From positions 1-64,000 of the forward strand of contig DASTOJ010000305.1 in NCBI GenBank assembly GCA_035762565.1: 64,000 nt of DNA, in the 5' to 3' direction. The position numbers were made by a program, and so were the translations under genes. This DNA is from AR5 sp035762565 (GTDB taxonomy: Bacteria > Methylomirabilota > Methylomirabilia > Rokubacteriales > CSP1-6). This document shows positions 32,383 through 39,973 of the stretch, in pieces (positions within the stretch are counted from its first letter, which is position 1; each line of letters opens with the position of its first letter). Under the pieces are notes generated by a model, which made no database searches, was not told the origin of the DNA, and saw only the letters and a list, made by a program, of their open reading frames with translations.

Positions 32383-33303
32383 TCACAGCGCGGGCGCGAT
32401 CTCGGCGAAGCGCTCCAGGTGCTCCAGCTCGTCGAACACGGGGTTGAGCACGAGGAAGCCCGCGCCGGCCCCCACGATCGCCCGCAGCCCCTCGACGCAC
32501 GTCTCGGTGTCGCCCCACACGCACACGTCCTCGGCGAGCGCCGGCTTGCCGTAGAACGCGCCGAACCACTCGGCCAGTCGTTTCCCGGCCCGGGCCCGGT
32601 CGCGGTCGATCGCGATGTACACCCGCTTGGCGACGGCGAACGAGGCGGGATCGCGGCCCAGCTCGGCCAGGATCGCGCGCACCGCCGTGACCTCGCGGGC
32701 GAAGGTGGAGGTCGAGGCCGAGCCGGCCCCGATGAAGCCCTCGCCCAGCTCGACGGCGCGCCCCAGCGCGAGCGGATGGTGGGCGCCGAACCAGAGCGGC
32801 GGGTGGGGCTTCTGCACGGGCTGGGGTTGCATCGAGGCGTTCTCCAGCCGGTAGAACTCGCCGGCCAGCGTGACCCGTGGCTCCGTCCACAGCCGCTTCA
32901 TCAGCCGCAGTCCCTCGGCGAACCGCGCCGCGCGGCCCTCGGCGCTGAGGCCATGGGCCGCGTAGATCCCCGGACTGCCGCCCAGACCCACCCCGACGAT
33001 GAGCCGGCCGCCGCTCAGCTGGTCGCGCGTCGCCAGGCTCTTCGCCAGGTGCACGGGGCTGCGGAGCGCGGTCAGCAGCACCGCCGAGCCCAGCCGCAGG
33101 CGCTCGGTGACGGCCGCCGCGTACGTCAGCGTGTGAACGGGCTCGAGGCTGGGTGCCGAGCCGAGGATCTGCTCGACGACCCACGCGCTATGGAAGTCGA
33201 GCGCCTCCGCGCGGCGCAGGAAGTCCCGGATGCGCCCGGGATCCACGGGGCCGCCGACGAACGTCTGGGGAATGGCCACACCGAGCCTCACGCGACTGAT
33301 CAC
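32383..33303 (-). CDS. Luciferase-like (LLM class) flavin-dependent oxidoreductase
   Basis: 306 aa from a GTG with GGAGG six bases upstream; an in-frame ATG 12 codons earlier is less likely. F420- or FMN-dependent TIM-barrel monooxygenase/reductase: LGVAIPQTFVGGPVD, DFHSAWVVEQILG, LRLGSAVLLTALRSPVHLAKSLATRDQLSGGRLIVGVGLG and PPLWFGAHHPLALGRAVELGEGFIGAG are typical. Substrate unknown. Convergent with the lyase gene (31-base gap). Confidence 0.87.
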   Translation of the reverse strand: MISRVRLGVAIPQTFVGGPVDPGRIRDFLRRAEALDFHSAWVVEQILGSAPSLEPVHTLTYAAAVTERLRLGSAVLLTALRSPVHLAKSLATRDQLSGGRLIVGVGLGGSPGIYAAHGLSAEGRAARFAEGLRLMKRLWTEPRVTLAGEFYRLENASMQPQPVQKPHPPLWFGAHHPLALGRAVELGEGFIGAGSASTSTFAREVTAVRAILAELGRDPASFAVAKRVYIAIDRDRARAGKRLAEWFGAFYGKPALAEDVCVWGDTETCVEGLRAIVGAGAGFLVLNPVFDELEHLERFAEIAPAL

Positions 33304-33391
33304 GTCGGCCTCCCGGGCGCAAATGCTGCTCCCCGGCACTATACGCCGAGCCGGCGACTCCGGCGCGCGTCCGGCGCGGCGCTTGGCCTGG

Positions 33392-33400
33392 TGCTATAGT
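33392..33400 (+). promoter_or_regulatory. Extended -10 promoter (TGCTATAGT) of the M20 hydrolase gene
   Basis: TG at 33392 plus TATAGT at 33395-33400 form an extended -10; transcription should begin near 33407, giving a leader of about 50 bases before the ATG at 33458. GGGAG lies 10 bases before that ATG. Confidence 0.6.
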
Positions 33401-33457
33401 TTGCCTGCCGGCCGCGTGGTTCCGAGCGGCCGCGAATCACACGCCGGGAGAGCCCCA

Positions 33458-34627
33458 ATGAGCGCAGTCAAGGACCTGATCGGCCACGCCGTCGACCGCC
33501 TCGCCGACGAGCTCGAAACGCTCTCGCGCCGGATCCACGACAATCCGGAGCTGGCCTACCAGGAGGTCAAGGCCGCTGGCTGGCTGGGTGACTTCCTGGC
33601 CGGCCAGGGCTTCACGGTCGAACGTGGCGTGGCCGGCGTCGACACCGCGTTCCGCGCCACCGTGGAGACCGGCCAGGGCCCCACCGTCGCCATCCTGTGC
33701 GAGTACGACGCGCTGCCGGCGATCGGGCACGCGTGCGGCCACAACGTCATCGCCACCGCGGGGGCCGGCGCCGGCGCGGCGCTCGCCGCCGTGCGCGACG
33801 CGCTGCCGCCCGGGCGCGTGCAGGTGATCGGGACGCCCGCCGAGGAGGGTGGGGGCGGCAAGGTCAGGCTGCTCCAGGGTGGCGTCTTCGAGCGCGTCGA
33901 CGCCGCGCTGATGATCCACGGCTTCGACCGGTGGATCCTCCACCAGGACCTGCTCGGCATCGTCCGCGTCGGGTTCGAGTTCACCGGCAAGGCGGCCCAC
34001 GCCTCCGCCGATCCCTGGGAGGGCGTCAACGCGCTCGACGCGGTGATCCAGACCTTCAACAACGTGAGCATGCTGCGCCAGCAGATGCGGCCGGCCGCGC
34101 GCATCCACGGCATCGTGACCCAGGGCGGTGCCGCGCCCAACATCATCCCGGAGGTCGCGGCCTGCGCCTTCTACGTGCGCGCGCCGAAGCTGGACTACAT
34201 GTGGGAGCTGCACCGGCGGGTGACCGCCTGCGCCGAGGGCGCCGCCAGGGCCACGGGCTGCATGCTCCAGGTGATCGACCTCGAGGCGCCCTACGAGCCG
34301 CTCAAGCGCAACGACACGCTGCTCGGGCTCTTCCGGGCCAACATGCAGTCGGTCGGCGCGGTCGAGTCGCCGGCGCTCGCCGACCGCATGGGCTCGTCCG
34401 ACATCGGCAACGTGAGCCAGGTGATCCCGGCCATCCAGCCGATGGTGCAGATCGCGCCCCACGGTACGCCGATCCACTCGCGCGCCTTCGAGGCCGCCGC
34501 GGTGACGCCGCTGGCCCGCCAGGGCATGTGCCAGGCGGCCAAGACGATGGCGATGACGACGTATGATCTACTCGCCGATCCCGGGCTCCTGAAGCAGGCC
34601 CGGGCGGAGTTCGAGGCGGCGAAGTGA
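33458..34627 (+). CDS. M20-family metal-dependent amidohydrolase (AbgB/HipO-like)
   Basis: 389 aa. The zinc-binding core is complete: GHACGHNVIATAGAGAG, GTPAEEGGGGK (catalytic Glu), a dimerisation lid starting KAAHASADPWEGVNALDAV, and the C-terminal HGTPIHSRAF histidine. The lid insertion is typical of peptidases acting on N-acyl amino acids or p-aminobenzoyl-glutamate. No signal peptide, so cytoplasmic. Its stop is overlapped by a GTG of the sodC frame (GTGA), suggesting co-transcription. Exact substrate not readable. Confidence 0.9.
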   Translation: MSAVKDLIGHAVDRLADELETLSRRIHDNPELAYQEVKAAGWLGDFLAGQGFTVERGVAGVDTAFRATVETGQGPTVAILCEYDALPAIGHACGHNVIATAGAGAGAALAAVRDALPPGRVQVIGTPAEEGGGGKVRLLQGGVFERVDAALMIHGFDRWILHQDLLGIVRVGFEFTGKAAHASADPWEGVNALDAVIQTFNNVSMLRQQMRPAARIHGIVTQGGAAPNIIPEVAACAFYVRAPKLDYMWELHRRVTACAEGAARATGCMLQVIDLEAPYEPLKRNDTLLGLFRANMQSVGAVESPALADRMGSSDIGNVSQVIPAIQPMVQIAPHGTPIHSRAFEAAAVTPLARQGMCQAAKTMAMTTYDLLADPGLLKQARAEFEAAK

Positions 34628-34629
34628 CT

Positions 34630-35154
34630 ATGAGAGCCCTCGGCGCGGCCCTCGGGTCGCTGGTGCTCGCCGGCTGTGCCGCCGTGAGCGCGCCGCCCGC
34701 CGACACCACGGCGCGCGCCGAGCTGCGCCATGCCGGAGGCCAGCCGGTGGGCGTCGCCACGTTCACGCAGGTCGGCCGCGCCGTCCGCGTGGTGCTCGAG
34801 GCCCAGGGCCTGCCCCCGGGTGTCAAGGGCGTGCACGTCCACGCGGTGGGGAAGTGCGAGGCGCCCGGCTTCACCTCGGCCGGCGATCACTTCAACCCGA
34901 CGGGCAAGCAGCACGGCGCGTTGAACCCGGCGGGGCCGCACGCCGGCGACCTGCCGAGCATCACGATCGGCGCCGACGGCCGGGGCCGCCTGGAGAGCAC
35001 CACCGAGCTGATCACGCTGCTGGGTGGATCGACCTCCGTTTTCGACGGCGACGGCAGCGCGCTCGTCGTCCACGCGGCGCCGGACGACTTCCGCACCGAT
35101 CCGACCGGGAACTCCGGGGCGCGGATCGCCTGTGGCGTGATCACGCGGAAGTAA
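34630..35154 (+). CDS. sodC: Cu/Zn superoxide dismutase, lipoprotein
   Basis: 174 aa from the ATG; a GTG 6 bases upstream overlaps the previous stop and could also be used. Signal with lipobox LAGC (Cys about 16). All metal ligands are present: VHVHAVGKCE, GDHFNPTGKQHG, PHAGDLPSI and the C-terminal ALVVHA. Both cysteines of the structural disulfide (GKCE and RIACGVI) and the active-site Arg region (GNSGARIACG) are present. It removes superoxide in the periplasm. The 3' end overlaps convergent citrate synthase by 14 bp. Confidence 0.93.
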   Translation: MRALGAALGSLVLAGCAAVSAPPADTTARAELRHAGGQPVGVATFTQVGRAVRVVLEAQGLPPGVKGVHVHAVGKCEAPGFTSAGDHFNPTGKQHGALNPAGPHAGDLPSITIGADGRGRLESTTELITLLGGSTSVFDGDGSALVVHAAPDDFRTDPTGNSGARIACGVITRK

Positions 35155-36301
35155 CGTCCCGCAGCGGGCGGGGCGGAGGGCCGGTGTAGTGGGCGCGGGG
35201 ACGGATGAGACGGTTGTCGGCGTATTGCTCGAGGGCGTGGGCGCACCAGCCGGCGATGCGGCCGGTGGCGAAGATCGAGGTGCAGAGGTCGGGCGGAATG
35301 CCGAGGGCGTCGTAGACGACGGCCGAGAAGAAGTCGACGTTGACCGGCAGGGTCGTGCGCGCCCGCATCGCGTCATACACCCCCTCGGCCACCGCGAACA
35401 GCCGCTGCCGGCCGGTCGCCTCCGCCAGCGTCTTGGCCATGCCCCGCAGCACGCGGGCCCGGGCGTCGTCCACGCGGTACACGCGATGGCCGAAGCCGGG
35501 CACGCGGGTCTTGGGGTCGCTGCGCTCCCGACGGCTGAGCGCGCCGCGCCGGCCGAGCCGGCTCTCGACGAACGCCTCGGCCCTGTCCGGGTCGCCGATC
35601 TCGCGGAGCATCAGGAGCACGTCCTCGTTGGCCCCCCCGTGGCTCGGTCCCTTGAGCGTCGCGATGGCGGCCACGACCGCGGCGTGGAGGTCGGCACGCG
35701 TCGCCACCGCCACCCGCGCCGCGAACGTCGAGGCGTTGAACTCGTGGTCGGCGTGCAGGGTGAGCGCGATGTCCATGACCCGCGCCACGTCCGCGGACGG
35801 GGTGTGCCCCTCCAGCAGGGTGAGGAACCAGGCGGCGTGCGAGTCGATCGCCGGCGCCGTCACCGGCTCCCGCCCGGTCCGGAGCCGCTGCCACGCGGCC
35901 ACGACCGCCGGCACCAGGGCGACGAGGCGGAACGCTTTCCGGAGGTTGGCCCCGGCGTCGATCGAGCCGGCGTCGGGGTCGAGGGCCGCCGCGAACGACA
36001 CCGCCGTGCGCAGCGCGTCCAGCGGGTGGCCGTCGCGCGGCAGCGACCGCAGTAGCCCGACGATCGATTCCGGCAGCGTCCGCGCCTCGGCCAGCCCGGC
36101 GCGGAACGCGCGCGCCTCGTCCGCCGCCGGCAGCTCACCGAACCAGAGCAGGCGGATGACGTCCTCGAAGGGCACGGCCCCCGCCAGGTCGCCGATCTCG
36201 TAGCCGCGGTAGTAGAGCCGTCCGGCCCCGCCGTCGATCGTGCAGACGGCCGAGTCGGCCGCCACGACGTCCTCCAGCCCGGCCTTCCAGTCGCTGTCCA
36301 T
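35141..36301 (-). CDS. Citrate synthase family enzyme
   Basis: 386 aa from the internal ATG, which has GGAGGGG nine bases upstream; an ATG 24 bases earlier is possible. Catalytic residues are all present: His in LTLHADHEFNASTF and KGPSHGGANEDV, His in VPGFGHRVYRV, and Asp in VNVDFFSAV. The first 40 residues (DVVAADSAVCTIDGGAGRLYYRGY) are standard. It could be a citrate or 2-methylcitrate synthase. A small excisionase-type HTH protein is divergently encoded; in some bacteria that HTH is fused to this enzyme. It overlaps sodC tail to tail. Confidence 0.92.
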   Translation of the reverse strand: MDSDWKAGLEDVVAADSAVCTIDGGAGRLYYRGYEIGDLAGAVPFEDVIRLLWFGELPAADEARAFRAGLAEARTLPESIVGLLRSLPRDGHPLDALRTAVSFAAALDPDAGSIDAGANLRKAFRLVALVPAVVAAWQRLRTGREPVTAPAIDSHAAWFLTLLEGHTPSADVARVMDIALTLHADHEFNASTFAARVAVATRADLHAAVVAAIATLKGPSHGGANEDVLLMLREIGDPDRAEAFVESRLGRRGALSRRERSDPKTRVPGFGHRVYRVDDARARVLRGMAKTLAEATGRQRLFAVAEGVYDAMRARTTLPVNVDFFSAVVYDALGIPPDLCTSIFATGRIAGWCAHALEQYADNRLIRPRAHYTGPPPRPLRDVTSA

Positions 36302-36339
36302 CGCGTTGTCCCCTCCCCCGGCCATCTGGATCGCTTTAG

Positions 36340-36370
36340 ATTGATACTACATGATTTATATTGATGCAAC
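36340..36370. promoter_or_regulatory. AT-rich operator with two direct repeats spaced 20 bp, over the citrate synthase promoter
   Basis: ATTGATACTAC (36340-36350) and ATTGATGCAAC (36360-36370) match at 9 of 11 positions and start exactly 20 bp apart, two helical turns. On the minus strand TTGCAT (36369-36364) and TATCAA (36346-36341), 17 bp apart, form the citrate synthase promoter. Each repeat therefore covers one promoter element. The island stands out as AT-rich. Confidence 0.6.
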
Positions 36371-36416
36371 TTCAACGGCCGGGCGAGGACGAAGCGCTTC
36401 TGATAGCCTCGGCTCG

Positions 36417-36647
36417 ATGGTGATCCTGGACGGCGAGGAGTTCCTGACGGTCGAGGAGGCGGCGCAGCTGCTCGGGGTCAAGCGCGAGACCCTCTACGCC
36501 TACGTCAGCCGGGGCATCCTCAAGAGCTACCGCCAGGGCATCAAGCGGCAGCGACTGTACCGGCGCGCCGAGGTCGAGGCGCTGATCAGGCTCGACCGTG
36601 GCGCCTCGACGGCGATCCCGCAGGCCGAGGACTGGATCCGGGACTGA
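36417..36647 (+). CDS. Small excisionase/MerR-type helix-turn-helix protein divergent from citrate synthase
   Basis: 76 aa, essentially one HTH_17 domain: FLTVEEAAQLLGVKRETLYAYVSRGILKSYRQ, then a wing (RQRLYRRAEVEALI) and a short acidic tail. The start at 36417 follows an extended -10 TGA-TAGCCT by seven bases (leaderless); the frame is open further upstream. The domain resembles the N-terminal HTH that is fused to citrate synthase in some bacteria, but here it is a separate divergent gene. It likely binds the direct repeats in the shared promoter. It ends 6 bases from convergent DinB. Confidence 0.8.
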   Translation: MVILDGEEFLTVEEAAQLLGVKRETLYAYVSRGILKSYRQGIKRQRLYRRAEVEALIRLDRGASTAIPQAEDWIRD

Positions 36648-36653
36648 CGTCCG

Positions 36654-37226
36654 TCACCGGCCCGCCGCCAGCACCTTACGGGCCTGGTTCAGATGGTCGA
36701 TCGGGTGCAGCCGCCACGACGCGAGGGCGTAGGCCTTCCAGTCGGCCTCCTCGACCCAGTGCAGCGGCCGGACCGCGCCGCCGGGCCCGGGGACATTGAC
36801 GACCATGACGAACGGCGCGCGGGCGGCGGTCCGGCAGTCCTCCGGCACCCCGGCCAGCAGGTCCAGCACGTCGCGATGCGCCCGCCGCAGCTCGTCGAGC
36901 AGCCAGGGCCACGGGCGCAGCAGGGGCGCCTTCGACTGCAGGCTGGCCGGAATCGGCTCGCCCGGCGGCCGTTGACCGGCCAGCAGACAGCGCAGCTCGT
37001 CCACGCCGGGCCGGTACGTCTCCAGCAGGTGATCGACGATTTCCTGAATCGACCACTCGTTGGCAATGGTCCGACGCGCGGCCCGGTCGGGCGGCACCGT
37101 GGCCAGCACGGTGTCGAGCGCCTCGAAGGCGGCGGCGATCTGCCCGCGGAGAACCGCGGGCGCCAGCGTGCTCTTGCTCCGGAAGTACGCGCGAGCGCGT
37201 TCCTGGGCCTCGGCGTCCGCGTTCAT
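36654..37226 (-). CDS. DinB-like superfamily protein
   Basis: 190-aa four-helix-bundle protein. Three metal-binding histidines of the DinB/YfiT fold are recognisable: NEWSIQEIVDHLLE (helix 1-2), the RRAHRDVLDLL helix and the C-terminal ASWRLHPIDHLNQARKVL. DinB-like enzymes include bacillithiol, mycothiol and maleylpyruvate S-transferases; no thiol-pathway gene is adjacent. It follows the ThyX-like gene on the same strand after 24 bases. Function unassigned. Confidence 0.82.
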   Translation of the reverse strand: MNADAEAQERARAYFRSKSTLAPAVLRGQIAAAFEALDTVLATVPPDRAARRTIANEWSIQEIVDHLLETYRPGVDELRCLLAGQRPPGEPIPASLQSKAPLLRPWPWLLDELRRAHRDVLDLLAGVPEDCRTAARAPFVMVVNVPGPGGAVRPLHWVEEADWKAYALASWRLHPIDHLNQARKVLAAGR

Positions 37227-37250
37227 GGCTCCTCCCGCGTGAGATAATCC

Positions 37251-38909
37251 TCAGCGAGGGTGAGGCATCGAAGGGGGCCGCCGCCCCCCTCCGAGCGAGG
37301 ATGCCCCCCGGCGAGTCTCGGCCGCGCGCTCGGCCTCGAGCCGCTCGAGCTCGACCGCGGAATGGTCGGCGAAGATCATCGCGGCGGCGATGGCCCGGTG
37401 GCCGGCCCGCTCGGCGATCAGGCGATGCATCGTCTGGCAGATCCGGCGGTACGCTGGATGCCCCTGCGGCGTCGTCCGCAGCTCGATGACGTGCATGGCC
37501 TCGCGCGCGTTCATGTCCATGTAGAACCGGACCCGGTACGCCATGGCGACGGCGTAGGACGCGACCTCGGGCAAGCCGGCCGCCTCGATCGCGTCGTGCA
37601 GCCCGGCGCAGGCGTCCATGACGCGCCGCCAGGCGTCGGCGCCGCCGGCCTCGGCCACGGCCTCCGGCATGCTCCAGCCGTGCCGTGGCTCGAGCCGCTG
37701 CCACTCCAGCGTGAGCAACCGGTGCCGTTGCAGGTCGCGGAAGGCGCCATAGTCGGCGAGGACGTCGAAGCGGTAGCCGGTCCGCTCGAAGGCGCGGCCG
37801 GGCCGATGGCGGCGGTTCTTGCGCGCGCCGGCGTAGGCGCGCAGGACGTCGGTCCGCTGCTCGGGGGCCAGCGCCCGGGCGATCGCCTGCAGCTCGCGGT
37901 CGGAGCGCGAGCTCGCCGAGTAGAGCGCGGCGGCCACGACCTTCACCTCCCCGTCCGGATCGAAGTCCGTGAGCGCGACCTCCTCGGACGGGGCCGGGCC
38001 CGCCTGCCGCGCCGCGGCCTCGGCCGCGGGCGACGCCAGGACTTCCGCGGCCACCGCGCGCGTGGCGCCCCGGGTCTCGGCGAGATAGGTCGACCACGCC
38101 GACCCGCGGTCGGGGAGGTCCACCCGCGTGAGGAACGCGGGGATGACCTTGCGCAGCTCTCTCAGCATGAGATCGGCGTATGCGCGCACCTCGGCCAGGG
38201 GATGCGCTCGCATGCGCAGCAGCAGCTGCTCGTAGGCCTGGCCCGTGCCGTAGATGCCGACGTTGGACGTCGTGGCGGCGGGGAGCAGGCCGCGCAGGGT
38301 GTCGAGCGCCTTCGCGCGGATGGTGGTCCGGTAGACGATCTCCGACTCGCCGGCCGGGCGCGGATGCCGGCGCTCGTAGAAGGCGCGCACCCGCGGCAGC
38401 CATTCGCGGTAGGTCTCGAAGGCCGTATCCAGCGTGGCGACGTAGCGCTCGCGGAGCGCCCCCGTCAGCTCCCCGGGCACATGGTAGCGGTACCGATCGC
38501 CCGGGCGGTCGTCGTACGGGATGTAGCGGGTGGATTGCTCGAGATAGGCCATGAGCCGGCCCCACTCGAGCACCTTGGTGAGGAGGTTCGACGCGCCCTC
38601 GCACGCCAGGTGCACGCCGCCGAGCTGGGCCACCGAGTCGTCGCCGTAGTCGAGGAACACGCGCTCGTAGAGCTGCTCGGCGCGCGCGCGGCCGGCGTCG
38701 GCGCCCGGCGGTTCCGGCGCCGGGGCACCCCCGCCGAGGAACTCGTCGAGGAAGAGCCGCCGAAGGGATTTCGGCGAGCGGGAGTACCGTGCGAACAGTG
38801 CGCCCTTCACCACCTCCGGCAGGTTCACCAGCGCGAAGACGGGACCGTCGAGGTCGGTGAAGTACGGAGCGAGCCGCGCGCGTTCGTCCGGGCTGAACTG
38901 ACCGTTCAT
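37251..38909 (-). CDS. Two-half ThyX-like (FAD-dependent thymidylate synthase superfamily) protein
   Basis: 552 aa, about twice a standard ThyX. The first half (about 25-240) contains ARYSRSPKSLRRLFLDEF and the phrase YLEQSTRYIPYD, matching the distal part of the ThyX motif. The second half (about 310-530) contains FRDLQRHRLLTLEWQRL, matching the RHR part, and an ELRTTPQGHPAYR...MHRLI segment. Neither half alone has the canonical RHR-x7-S signature. It may be a monomeric duplicated ThyX with a composite site, or a relative with another reaction. No thyA-type gene is visible in the window. Confidence 0.78.
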   Translation of the reverse strand: MNGQFSPDERARLAPYFTDLDGPVFALVNLPEVVKGALFARYSRSPKSLRRLFLDEFLGGGAPAPEPPGADAGRARAEQLYERVFLDYGDDSVAQLGGVHLACEGASNLLTKVLEWGRLMAYLEQSTRYIPYDDRPGDRYRYHVPGELTGALRERYVATLDTAFETYREWLPRVRAFYERRHPRPAGESEIVYRTTIRAKALDTLRGLLPAATTSNVGIYGTGQAYEQLLLRMRAHPLAEVRAYADLMLRELRKVIPAFLTRVDLPDRGSAWSTYLAETRGATRAVAAEVLASPAAEAAARQAGPAPSEEVALTDFDPDGEVKVVAAALYSASSRSDRELQAIARALAPEQRTDVLRAYAGARKNRRHRPGRAFERTGYRFDVLADYGAFRDLQRHRLLTLEWQRLEPRHGWSMPEAVAEAGGADAWRRVMDACAGLHDAIEAAGLPEVASYAVAMAYRVRFYMDMNAREAMHVIELRTTPQGHPAYRRICQTMHRLIAERAGHRAIAAAMIFADHSAVELERLEAERAAETRRGASSLGGGRRPPSMPHPR

Positions 38910-38921
38910 CCCGGTCGCATC

Positions 38922-39242
38922 TTACGCCAGCGCGCGCAGCGCCGCCACCACGCCGACGCCGAGGCCCACCGTGACGAGCAGGTTCACGCGCCAGCCGGCC
39001 AGGACCAGCACGATCGCGGCACCCCACAGCGGCGGGTGCCCCGGCGAGAGCGCCAGGCGCCCGTGGTCGACCAGGATCAGCGGCAGCGCGAGCGCGGGCA
39101 GCACGGCCAGCGGGACGAGGCGGAGCCACAGGCGGACGCGCGGCGGCAGCGCGCGTCGCGCCAGCATCAGCAGCAGCGGCGCCCGCGTGAGATAGGTGAC
39201 GATGGCCATTCCGGCGATCACCACCCACACGTCGGTCCTCAT
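38922..39242 (-). CDS. azlD: AzlD-family branched-chain amino acid export subunit
   Basis: 106 aa with four short hydrophobic helices; MAIVTYLTRAPLLLMLARRALPPRVRLWLRLVPLAVLPAL is the AzlD core (T-x-x-x-R-x-P-L). AzlD works with AzlC in exporting branched-chain amino acids or analogues. The ATG overlaps the azlC stop (ATGA), so the two are translated together. It ends 12 bases before the ThyX-like gene. Confidence 0.88.
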   Translation of the reverse strand: MRTDVWVVIAGMAIVTYLTRAPLLLMLARRALPPRVRLWLRLVPLAVLPALALPLILVDHGRLALSPGHPPLWGAAIVLVLAGWRVNLLVTVGLGVGVVAALRALA

Positions 39243-39973
39243 GCCGGCTCCGCCTGGAGCAGGAGCGCGGCCGCCGCGCTGACGGCGACGCCGGCGATCA
39301 CGATGTGCCAGTTGCCGGGCAGGACGAACGCGACGGCGACCGCCACCAGCGCGCTCGCCCCGGCCACCAGCCAGTCGGCGCGCCGGCGCAGCTGCCCGGC
39401 GACCAGGGCCAGGAAGACGGCGGGAAACGCGAAGTCGAGACCCCAGCGCGCGGGGTCGGCAACCAGGCCGCCGAGCCGGGTGCCGACCGACACGCCGGCC
39501 AGGAACGCGCCGGCCACCGCGAGCACGCTGCCCACGAAGCACCACGGGTCGGGCGGGTTGCGGCGGGTGACGGCGACGGCGAACGACTCGTCGTTGATCC
39601 CGTGGGCGACCAGCGCCAGCCACGGCCGCGGGAACGCCTGGAAGGCCGGCGCCAGCGTGGCCGCCATGAGGTAGTGCCGCAGGTTGACGACGTAGGTGGT
39701 GACGATGATCGCCAGCGGCGAGGCGCCGGCCGCCAGCATCGGGACCGCCACGAACTGGGCGGCGCCCGCGAAGACCAGCAGCGACATCCCCCACACCTCG
39801 AGCGGGTGGAGCCCCGACTGCACGGCGAGGCCGCCGAACACCGTGCCGTAGACGAATACCGAGGGCACCAGCGAGAGCGAGGCGACCAGGCCGTCGCGGA
39901 GGCCGGAGACGTCGACGCCCCGGGAGCGCGCTCCCGGGACGTCGGACGCCGAGGTCGAACCGCGCCCGCTCAG
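39239..39973 (-). CDS. azlC: AzlC-family branched-chain amino acid exporter (start codon unclear)
   Basis: Membrane protein with 6-7 helices. GLRDGLVASLSLVPSVFVYGTVFGGLA begins the family core, followed by SLLVFAGAAQFVAVPMLAAG, NLRHYLMAATLAPAF and HGINDESFAVAV. No ATG, GTG or TTG exists between the upstream stop and the first helix. The only coupling-type candidate is a CTG at 39973 that overlaps the cyclase TGA (CTGA), giving 244 aa. The frame between 39973 and the core carries a perfect 20-bp palindrome. AzlD follows with ATGA overlap. Confidence 0.8.
   Translation of the reverse strand: MSGRGSTSASDVPGARSRGVDVSGLRDGLVASLSLVPSVFVYGTVFGGLAVQSGLHPLEVWGMSLLVFAGAAQFVAVPMLAAGASPLAIIVTTYVVNLRHYLMAATLAPAFQAFPRPWLALVAHGINDESFAVAVTRRNPPDPWCFVGSVLAVAGAFLAGVSVGTRLGGLVADPARWGLDFAFPAVFLALVAGQLRRRADWLVAGASALVAVAVAFVLPGNWHIVIAGVAVSAAAALLLQAEPA
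39919..39938. repeat. Perfect 20-bp palindrome in the 5' part of azlC
   Basis: CCCGGGAGCGCGCTCCCGGG reads the same on both strands. In RNA it would form a tight hairpin just upstream of the first AzlC transmembrane codons. It could be a terminator, attenuator or initiation control element between the cyclase and azlCD. Confidence 0.75.

Noticed and set aside
37264..37305. Hairpin GGCATC...GATGCC with an inner GGGGG/CCCCC stem, considered as a third repeat copy
   Set aside because: It lies within the last codons of the ThyX-like gene and does not share the conserved core of the 20800/54592 repeat. It may still act as a terminator.
36676..39228. An 850-codon open frame on the minus strand across DinB, ThyX-like and azlD
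   Set aside because: Out of frame with all three real genes, Arg/Gly/Ala-rich, no conserved motif.
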